11,881 nucleotides of DNA, from NCBI GenBank assembly GCA_035273665.1, contig DATEOW010000154.1, forward strand, positions 1 through 11,881, read 5' to 3'. Of the stretch, positions 1-4,917 are shown piece by piece. This DNA comes from DATEEW01 sp035273665. Its GTDB lineage: Bacteria; Pseudomonadota; Gammaproteobacteria; Burkholderiales; SG8-39. The position numbers and the translations under genes were made by a program. The stretch's first letter is position 1. Every line of letters starts with the position of its first letter. The notes under the pieces are model-generated. The model saw only the letters and a list, made by a program, of their open reading frames with translations, searched no databases and was not told the DNA's origin.

Positions 1-990
1 GAGCGCGAGGCCAAACAACATCATGCGCAAAACTTCCGGATCAACGAGCTGTTTGCCGAACATCGCCTGCTGCGCGGGGACGATCGTATAACGGAAAAGC
101 TCCGGCAAAGTCGCCAGCAATACCGCGCCGAGAATCACCCCTGCGACGTTGCCCATGCCACCCAACACGACAGCGCATAAAACAATGATGGACTCCATCA
201 ACACGAAACTTTCCGGGCTGACGAAACCCTGGAAACCGGCGAATAGGCCACCCGCAACGCCGCCGAAGCTTGCACCCATCGCGAATGCAAGCAATTTGAC
301 ATTGCGCGTGTTGATACCCATCGCTTTTGCAGCCACTTCATCTTCGCGAATCGCCACCCATGCGCGACCGATGCGCGAATCCTCGAGACGAAGGCACACA
401 AAAATGATGAGTAGGGTAAGCGCGAGGAACAAGTAGTAATGCAGGTGCAGGCCGGGAAATTGAAAACCGAAGATTGTGGCGCCCTTGGAGAGCGGCGCCC
501 CGGCAACATTAAGTGCATCGATACGATTGATCCCTTGCGGCCCGTTCGTGATGTTGACCGGCGCATTCAAGTTGTTTAAAAAAATGCGAATGATTTCGCC
601 GAAGCCCAAGGTCACGATCGCCAAGTAATCCCCTCGAAGCTTTAGCGTGGGCGCTCCAAGAAGCACCCCAAATATTCCCGCAACCGCGGCACCCAGCGGC
701 AAGAGCACCCACAGCGGCCAATGAATATCGAAATGGGGCGAGGCCAGCAATGCGTAGACATATGCGCCCACCGCGTAGAAGGCGATGTAGCCTAAATCGA
801 GAAGACCGGCGAAACCCACAACGATGTTCAACCCCAATGCGAGCATCACGTAAAGCAGCGCGAAGTCGAGAATGCGCACCCAGGCCGAACCGCCGACACG
901 GCCGATGACGAAGGGGAGTAGAAGTAATGCGGCACCGATGAGCACAAAACCCACCCATTTGGTTCGCGGATTTTGCATCCACCCGTTCAT
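1..990 (-). CDS. livM: Branched-chain amino acid ABC transporter permease LivM (3' end cut by window edge)
   Basis: Inner-membrane permease subunit of a high-affinity branched-chain amino acid (or amide/urea-type) importer; it would pair with LivH and be driven by the LivG and LivF ATPases. The frame is open for 330 codons from the ATG at 990 to the window edge, with no stop. The protein is a string of hydrophobic segments and contains the family signature GDYLAIVTLGFGEIIRI near residues 118-134 and an EAA-type cytoplasmic loop at about 215-247 (REDEVAAKAMGIN followed by a Gly/Ala-rich helix) that docks the ATPases. LivM proteins usually end soon after the last residues seen here, so probably only a short C-terminal piece is missing. 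The start is secure: the TAA of livH and this ATG share one base (TAATG), a typical translational coupling arrangement. The substrate is inferred from family and neighbours, since Liv-type systems also carry amides, urea or other amino acids. Confidence 0.93.
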   Translation of the reverse strand, partial: MNGWMQNPRTKWVGFVLIGAALLLLPFVIGRVGGSAWVRILDFALLYVMLALGLNIVVGFAGLLDLGYIAFYAVGAYVYALLASPHFDIHWPLWVLLPLGAAVAGIFGVLLGAPTLKLRGDYLAIVTLGFGEIIRIFLNNLNAPVNITNGPQGINRIDALNVAGAPLSKGATIFGFQFPGLHLHYYLFLALTLLIIFVCLRLEDSRIGRAWVAIREDEVAAKAMGINTRNVKLLAFAMGASFGGVAGGLFAGFQGFVSPESFVLMESIIVLCAVVLGGMGNVAGVILGAVLLATLPELFRYTIVPAQQAMFGKQLVDPEVLRMMLFGLAL

Positions 991-1931
991 TAAGCGCGCT
1001 CCGCGACGCGCTCGCCCATCAACCCGGCGGGGCGAAAAACGAGCACGACGATCAATACAAAAAATGCGAACACGTCCTGATAATGACTGCCCAAGAAACC
1101 GCCCGTAAGCGTTCCGATATAACCCGCGCCCAAACTTTCGATGAGGCCGAGCAAAATTCCGCCGAGCATCGCGCCTTTCAAATTACCGATGCCGCCGAGC
1201 ACTGCGGCGATGAAAGCCTTGAGGCCCAGCGCAAAGCCCATGTAGTAATGGACGATGTTGTAATTGGCCGCCACCATGAGTCCGGCAACACACGCGAGCG
1301 CCGATCCAATGATGAAGGTGATGGAAATGATGCCGCTGACGTTCACGCCCATGAGTCGGGCGACCGCATGGTTTTCGGACACGGCGCGCATGGCACAGCC
1401 CAAGCGCGTCCGGTCAATCATCAGGTGGAGGCCGTACATCAACGCGCCGGCGAGCACGACGATCATGATTTGCACGGGTGTGATGCTGGCGCCAAAGAAC
1501 CCGATCGGCTGATTCGAAATGAATTCCGGAAAGGTGTAGTAGTTACGGCCCCAGATCAGCATCGCCGAGGTTTGTAAGATCATCGAAACACCAATCGCGG
1601 TAATCAAAGGGGCGAGACGCGGCGCATTACGTAAGGGACGGTAAGCAATGCGCTCGATCATTGTCCCGAGGGCCGCGCAAATGGGCGCCGCTCCCGCAAG
1701 GGCGATGAGAAGAACAAGAGGCCCCGGCAGGCCGGGCACGAGGCTGGTAATGGCATTTGCGATAGTCAAACTCGTCATGGCACCAATCATCACCACGTCG
1801 CCGTGGGCAAAGTTGATGAGCTTGAGAATCCCGTACACCATGGTGTAGCCGAGTGCGACCAGCGCATATACGCTACCGAGCACGAGCCCGTTTATGATTT
1901 GCTGGAGCAGAATTTCGAAATGCAAACTCAT
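990..1931 (-). CDS. livH: Branched-chain amino acid ABC transporter permease LivH
   Basis: Second inner-membrane permease of the Liv-type importer, 313 residues, which is normal for LivH. Recognisable features are the N-terminal signature around residues 27-50 (LGYTMVYGILKLINFAHG), the ERIAYRPLR segment at 93-101, and the EAA loop at 181-213 (MRAVSENHAVARLMGVN), where the ATPase subunits bind. Multiple hydrophobic segments fill the rest. The ATG at 1931 is preceded by an AGGG Shine-Dalgarno sequence about 7 bases upstream. That ribosome site lies directly below a strong hairpin in the livJ-livH gap, so translation and transcription of livH are probably tuned relative to livJ. The stop codon overlaps the livM start by one base. 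Amino-acid specificity is inferred from the family. Confidence 0.95.
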   Translation of the reverse strand: MSLHFEILLQQIINGLVLGSVYALVALGYTMVYGILKLINFAHGDVVMIGAMTSLTIANAITSLVPGLPGPLVLLIALAGAAPICAALGTMIERIAYRPLRNAPRLAPLITAIGVSMILQTSAMLIWGRNYYTFPEFISNQPIGFFGASITPVQIMIVVLAGALMYGLHLMIDRTRLGCAMRAVSENHAVARLMGVNVSGIISITFIIGSALACVAGLMVAANYNIVHYYMGFALGLKAFIAAVLGGIGNLKGAMLGGILLGLIESLGAGYIGTLTGGFLGSHYQDVFAFFVLIVVLVFRPAGLMGERVAERA

Positions 1932-1943
1932 TCAATACCCTGA

Positions 1944-1975
1944 TAAAGAAAACGGCACCGATGGTGCCGTTTTCT
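1944..1975 (-). terminator. Intercistronic hairpin between livJ and livH, probable attenuating terminator
   Basis: A perfect 13-bp inverted repeat occupies 1947-1959 and 1963-1975 with a 3-base loop. Read on the minus strand, it has a GC-rich upper stem (CGGCACC with GGTGCCG) and an A-tract/T-tract base, giving a T-rich run TTTTCTTT at its 3' side. This is the shape of an intrinsic terminator. It lies 15 bases after the livJ stop and just before the livH ribosome binding site. Because livH and livM have no visible promoter of their own, the likely role is partial termination or 3'-end protection that leaves more livJ message than livHM message. The base of the stem is A/T symmetric, so it could also act on antisense transcripts. 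Confidence 0.8.
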
Positions 1976-1989
1976 GTTTATGTGGGATT

Positions 1990-3288
1990 TTATTTAGTGG
2001 CAGCGACCGCCGGCGATGCCGCGTCCGTCACTGCTTTGACAGTTGCCGCGCCGACCTCTTTTGCGACATCTGCGGTTGCCTGCACTGCGGCGGTGGCTTG
2101 CGCAACCGGACCATCACCGCCAACCACTTCCAGTACCTGCAGTTTGCCGCCTTTGATTTGATAAACGGTGACCGCGCCGTTGCGCAAATCGCCCTTGTGG
2201 TCGAACTCAATTTTTCCACTCACGCCATCGAGGGAGGTTCTGGAAATTTCAGGAAGGTAGACCGCGGGATCGGCCGAGTTCGCTCTCACCATCGCTTCGG
2301 CGAGCACGAAGACCGCGTCATACGCATACGGCGCGTAGATTTGAACCTCCTGTCCGACCTTTTCTTTGAACCGTGTGGCGAAGTCCGTGCCCTTGGGCAT
2401 GTCCGACAAAGGCAGACCAGTTTGTGAGCAATACGCGCCTTCCGCGGCGTCGCCTGCGAGTTCCATGAAAGCGGGTGTGCATCCACCATCGCCCGCCAGT
2501 AACTTAACGGTCAATCCCAATTGCTTAGCCTGTTTGGCCAAGGGCCCGGCTTGCGCATCCATACCGCCGTAGAAAACCGCATCCGGCTTTTTCGCTTTAA
2601 TGCTCGTCAGTTGCGCTTTGAAGTCGGTGGCGTCGTTTTTGGTGTATTCCCGCGTCACGATCTCTGCGCCGGCCGCTTTCGCCGCCTTCTCTACCTCGTC
2701 GGCTAAGCCCTGCCCGTAGGCAGTCCGATCATCGATAATGGCAATGCGCTTCGCGCCGAGTTGTTTCGTTGCATAAGCGCCCAATACAGCCCCTTGCTGT
2801 ATGTCATTCGCCATTACGCGAAACGCGCCCTTGAATCCTTGTTGCGTATATTTAGGGTTGGTCGCGGATGGGCTGACCTGCGGAATGCCGGCATCGTTAT
2901 AGGCTTGTGAAGCCGTAATCGTGGGCCCGGAAGTGACATGCCCGATAACGCCGGCCACTTTAGCGTCGACGAGTTTTTGCGCCACAAGACTCGCCTGCTT
3001 GGGGTCGCCCTGATCGTCTTCGCTCATCACGCTGAGCTTGAGCGTCTTACCGCCGATTTTCCAACCCGCAGCGTTGATATCCTCGATCGCCATACGCACG
3101 CCGTTTTCGTGGTCCTTGCCCAGATGGGCGATGTTGCCGGTCAAGGATGCGCCCGAACCGAGCAACACATTGAGTTCCGCAGAGTCGGCCGCGTCGCCTC
3201 CAACTGCGCTTTCCTCCTTGTTCCCGCACGCAACCAAGAACACTGCCGCCAGCGCCAGCGATACTGTTTTGCGCAAATGGATAAACAT
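1990..3288 (-). CDS. livJ: Branched-chain amino acid ABC transporter substrate-binding lipoprotein (LivJ/LivK family)
   Basis: Extracytoplasmic receptor of the Liv importer, type I periplasmic-binding fold (Peripla_BP_6 family), 432 residues. Residues 1-21 form a lipoprotein signal: basic start, hydrophobic core and lipobox LVAC with Cys21 as the predicted lipidated residue, so the receptor is probably membrane-anchored and not free. The binding domain begins near residue 40 (LLGSGASLTGNIAHLGKD) and shows the typical NGVRMAIEDINAAG, GPTITASQAYNDAGIPQVSPSATNP and DDRTAYGQGLADE segments. After the usual end of the fold (YQIKGGKLQVLEV) there are about 40 extra residues, about 394-432, rich in Ala, Val and Thr, making it longer than the classic enteric LivJ. 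The ATG at 3288 has a GAGGA Shine-Dalgarno 8 bases upstream. It has its own promoter at 3323-3350 and is followed by a hairpin that probably favours its expression over livHM. Exact ligand is not visible from the sequence. Confidence 0.93.
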   Translation of the reverse strand: MFIHLRKTVSLALAAVFLVACGNKEESAVGGDAADSAELNVLLGSGASLTGNIAHLGKDHENGVRMAIEDINAAGWKIGGKTLKLSVMSEDDQGDPKQASLVAQKLVDAKVAGVIGHVTSGPTITASQAYNDAGIPQVSPSATNPKYTQQGFKGAFRVMANDIQQGAVLGAYATKQLGAKRIAIIDDRTAYGQGLADEVEKAAKAAGAEIVTREYTKNDATDFKAQLTSIKAKKPDAVFYGGMDAQAGPLAKQAKQLGLTVKLLAGDGGCTPAFMELAGDAAEGAYCSQTGLPLSDMPKGTDFATRFKEKVGQEVQIYAPYAYDAVFVLAEAMVRANSADPAVYLPEISRTSLDGVSGKIEFDHKGDLRNGAVTVYQIKGGKLQVLEVVGGDGPVAQATAAVQATADVAKEVGAATVKAVTDAASPAVAATK

Positions 3289-3322
3289 CGCTTTTTTCCT
3301 CGAATGAAAAGCTTCGCGACCG

Positions 3323-3350
3323 ATTATGAAGCCCCTGCGAACATTGTCAA
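3323..3350 (-). promoter_or_regulatory. Sigma70-type promoter of livJ
   Basis: On the minus strand a perfect -35 hexamer TTGACA (3345-3350) is followed after 16 bases by CATAAT (3323-3328), five of six matches to the -10 consensus. Transcription would begin near 3316, giving a leader of about 28 bases that contains the GAGGA ribosome site of livJ. The -35 box lies only about 20 bases past the toxin stop codon, so livJ is separately promoted even though it follows the toxin-antitoxin genes on the same strand. Confidence 0.75.
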
Positions 3351-3369
3351 TTTGAAAGCGGTAGAGGTC

Positions 3370-4089
3370 TCAGTCATAAGTGAACTCGAATGCCGCGTCT
3401 TCGAGAACCGAGTCCTTGCGCCAAAAAACGCGGCTACCTGTCACCGTAAGCAGCCAGGTATGCGCCTCGAGCGGCTCTGGTTGTCTGAATGCATTGGGAT
3501 GAAGCACGGCAGCGCAGCTCCCCTGCAAGGGATCGCGCACCGATTCATAGCGGATGAAGGCGATTTCCGCCTCCCGCGCCGTGCGCGCGAAAGCTTGGCA
3601 CGCGCTGTATTCTTGAGGCGCCGTCCACTGCGCATGTGCGACGGTCCAAGGCTCTTCGCGTAAATCGACCGCCAGACCGCTGACGCTGCTTAAGAAGACG
3701 GTTTGCGGTTGCGCATCGATGCGGTCGAGGCTAGGGCTGTCCCGCAAAAACCGCCAGCGCCAATAACCCAGTTCGGCACACGCGGTGCGAATCGCCTCGG
3801 CGCCATAGAAAACGCCCGGGTCCGCCGCCGAGCGGAAACGCGACCCGTTGGGTAAAGAGGGATAACGAAAAGGGGTGAACAACAACCAATGCAAGCGTCC
3901 GGCGTTACCGGGCAATTGTGGCTTTGAGCCTTCAAGCAGTCTTTCGAGCACAGCCTGTTCGCTCAGCGTATCGACGAGCAAGGTCGTCGATACCTGATGC
4001 TGCGCTTCGACCGCTCGCCATAGTTGCAGGCGAGCGACTAGCCGCGCCTTAGATGCGACCTCGGTAGGCGTCCAGGTAATGGACGACAC
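3370..4089 (-). CDS. RES-domain toxin of an Xre-RES toxin-antitoxin pair
   Basis: RES-family toxin (MbcT/Res type). Studied members destroy cellular NAD+ by phosphorolysis or hydrolysis, while the related ParT modifies a metabolic enzyme; which reaction applies here cannot be read from sequence. Numbered from the GTG at 4089 it has 239 residues. Family features are LWRAVEAQHQVST near 23-35, the FRY and GSRFR arginines (R75, R84, R86), GVFYGAE (Y95, E98), the AELGYWR stretch (E106), and the ESVRDP serine (S183) followed by GSCAAVLHP, so the conserved Arg, Tyr, Glu and Ser set appears intact. The frame upstream stays open to a TTG at 4143, but GTG at 4089 has AGAGGG 8 bases before it and yields an N-terminus (SSITWTPTEVASKARL) that matches how relatives begin. 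There is no ATG anywhere in the frame. It overlaps the antitoxin gene by 41 bases, so the two are translationally linked. No terminator follows before livJ. Confidence 0.88.
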   Translation of the reverse strand: MSSITWTPTEVASKARLVARLQLWRAVEAQHQVSTTLLVDTLSEQAVLERLLEGSKPQLPGNAGRLHWLLFTPFRYPSLPNGSRFRSAADPGVFYGAEAIRTACAELGYWRWRFLRDSPSLDRIDAQPQTVFLSSVSGLAVDLREEPWTVAHAQWTAPQEYSACQAFARTAREAEIAFIRYESVRDPLQGSCAAVLHPNAFRQPEPLEAHTWLLTVTGSRVFWRKDSVLEDAAFEFTYD

Positions 4090-4426
4090 GTACCAATCCC
4101 TCTGTATTTCGAACGAGTTCGACGGGTTTACCGCCAAGCGCAAGGTTTTCGCCCTTCAGCCAGCTGCGGGCTTGTTCGCCGTGGCCCAGGATGGCGTCCA
4201 GCGAGCGAAAGAGGCGCACGAAGAGAAGGGCCAACTCCCATTCTTTTCTGCGCTCGGGCTGAATGCAGTAATTACCCGCATACAGGCGAGACACCGACGA
4301 GGCGCTCAAGCCGAGAATATCGGCCATCGCAGCTTGGCTAAATCCGAGCAAACCGGCCGCACGCCGAACCGCCTTTGACAGGGTGGCGGCGGGATCCTCG
4401 GCTGTGGCTTTAGCGGCAACTTGCAT
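4049..4426 (-). CDS. Xre/MbcA/ParS-type antitoxin
   Basis: Antitoxin of the Xre-RES family: an N-terminal helix-turn-helix that binds the cassette's own operator and a C-terminal toxin-binding domain (DUF2384/MbcA-ParS-Xre C-terminal type) that blocks the RES active site. From the ATG at 4426 it has 125 residues. The Xre-like helix-turn-helix is about residues 17-50 (AVRRAAGLLGFSQAAMADIL, then GLSASSVSRLYAG). The toxin-binding part covers about 58-125, with the family pattern W-LKGENLALGGKPVELV followed by EGLVRVVHYLDAYRGRI at the C-terminus. A TTG at 4432 is in frame, but the AAGAGAG ribosome site sits 6 bases before the ATG and touches the TTG, so the ATG is chosen. It is the first gene of the pair and is preceded by a promoter embedded in an inverted repeat, which points to autorepression. 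Confidence 0.9.
   Translation of the reverse strand: MQVAAKATAEDPAATLSKAVRRAAGLLGFSQAAMADILGLSASSVSRLYAGNYCIQPERRKEWELALLFVRLFRSLDAILGHGEQARSWLKGENLALGGKPVELVRNTEGLVRVVHYLDAYRGRI
4087..4103 (-). promoter_or_regulatory. Ribosome binding site and GTG start of the RES toxin, inside the antitoxin gene
   Basis: On the minus strand AGAGGG (4098-4103) is followed by an 8-base spacer and GTG (4087-4089). It lies within the last 55 bases of the antitoxin reading frame. This site decides the toxin start because the toxin frame has no ATG. A weak start codon behind a translated upstream gene would keep toxin synthesis below antitoxin synthesis; that consequence is inferred. Confidence 0.65.
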
Positions 4427-4441
4427 AATCAACTCTCTTAG

Positions 4442-4479
4442 TGCTATAGAAAGAATGTACCTTCATCCTTTCTATAGCA
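4442..4479. promoter_or_regulatory. Perfect 12-bp inverted repeat, probable operator of the Xre-RES genes
   Basis: TGCTATAGAAAG at 4442-4453 is matched exactly in reverse complement at 4468-4479, with a 14-base spacer. Each arm carries the small palindrome CTATAG. Arm centres are 26 bases apart, suggesting two dimers of the helix-turn-helix antitoxin bound about two and a half helical turns apart, or one higher-order complex. The upstream arm contains the -10 box of the antitoxin promoter and the downstream arm lies in the 5' leader, so binding would block RNA polymerase. Operator function is inferred from position and symmetry. Confidence 0.72.
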
Positions 4480-4499
4480 ATAACAAACTAGGCTGTCAA
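4471..4499 (-). promoter_or_regulatory. Sigma70-type promoter of the Xre-RES operon
   Basis: Minus-strand TTGACA (4494-4499) lies 17 bases from TATAGA (4471-4476), and the bases before the -10 read TGC, an extended -10 element. Transcription should begin near 4464, inside the spacer of the inverted repeat, leaving a leader of about 38 bases before the antitoxin ATG. The -10 box is wholly within the distal operator arm. Confidence 0.72.
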
Positions 4500-4511
4500 C
4501 GGGAAAGGAGC

Positions 4512-4538
4512 AATAAAAAAGCCCTGCGGGCAGGGCTT
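4512..4538 (-). terminator. Intrinsic terminator after the cytochrome c gene
   Basis: On the minus strand an 8-bp stem AAGCCCTG/CAGGGCTT (4519-4526 and 4531-4538) with a 4-base loop is followed by a run of T residues (TTTTTTATT). It lies about 20 bases beyond the cytochrome c stop codon and ends the ilvD-side gene group, insulating the toxin-antitoxin promoter whose -35 box is about 13 bases further on. Confidence 0.88.
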
Positions 4539-4557
4539 GGGTTGAAAAGCTGGCTAT

Positions 4558-4881
4558 CTATTTCAAAGATAAGATGTATTTCACCATCACCTTGATATCT
4601 TCGTCTTTCACTTGGGATTGCGGGGGCATCGGGATCGGGCCGCCCCAAACGCCACCGCCGCCTTTCTTCACTTTTTCAAAAAGCTTCGCTTCGGCGGTTT
4701 TATCGCCTCGGTATTTGGCCGCCACTTCTTTATAACCAGGGCCCACCGGTCCTTTTTTATCAATCGCGTGACAGCCCATACAGCCGCTGGCAGTCATCAG
4801 TTCTTCCGGGGTTTTAGCCTGGGCAGGCGCCATCGCACAGGCCAAGAAAGCGGCGAGGACCGCTGCAGAAAATTTATTCAT
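4558..4881 (-). CDS. Small periplasmic class I cytochrome c (c551/c552 type)
   Basis: Monohaem electron carrier, probably soluble in the periplasm, of the cytochrome c551/c552 group that shuttles electrons between respiratory complexes and terminal reductases or oxidases. From the ATG at 4881 there are 107 residues. Residues 1-22 form a Sec signal peptide with likely cleavage after AQA. The haem site is CMGCH (C34, C37, H38) and the sixth ligand is probably M85 in GPIPMPPQ, followed by a C-terminal helix (DEDIKVMVKYILSLK). The mature protein of about 85 residues matches the family. An in-frame TTG at 4902 exists, but the ATG has GGAG 8 bases upstream and begins a proper signal peptide. It lies 36 bases downstream of the SPATA20-like gene on the same strand, so the two are probably co-transcribed, and a strong terminator follows. 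Redox partner is not evident. Confidence 0.93.
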   Translation of the reverse strand: MNKFSAAVLAAFLACAMAPAQAKTPEELMTASGCMGCHAIDKKGPVGPGYKEVAAKYRGDKTAEAKLFEKVKKGGGGVWGGPIPMPPQSQVKDEDIKVMVKYILSLK

Positions 4882-4917
4882 GAAACAGACTCCGAGGATC
4901 AATAGGCAGGCCGGATG

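Noticed and set aside
3311..3332. GCTTC...GAAGC short inverted repeat over the livJ -10 region
   Set aside because: Only 5 bp of stem with a 12-base loop; expected by chance and too weak to claim as an operator or terminator.
2938..3663. Plus-strand open frame of 241 codons crossing livJ and the toxin gene
   Set aside because: It spans the livJ promoter and two well-supported minus-strand genes, has no recognisable domain and no ribosome site; treated as a shadow.
4519..4538. Cytochrome c terminator as an end of a mobile element flanking the toxin-antitoxin genes
   Set aside because: No matching repeat is present near 3289-3370, so there is no evidence for element ends or a target duplication.
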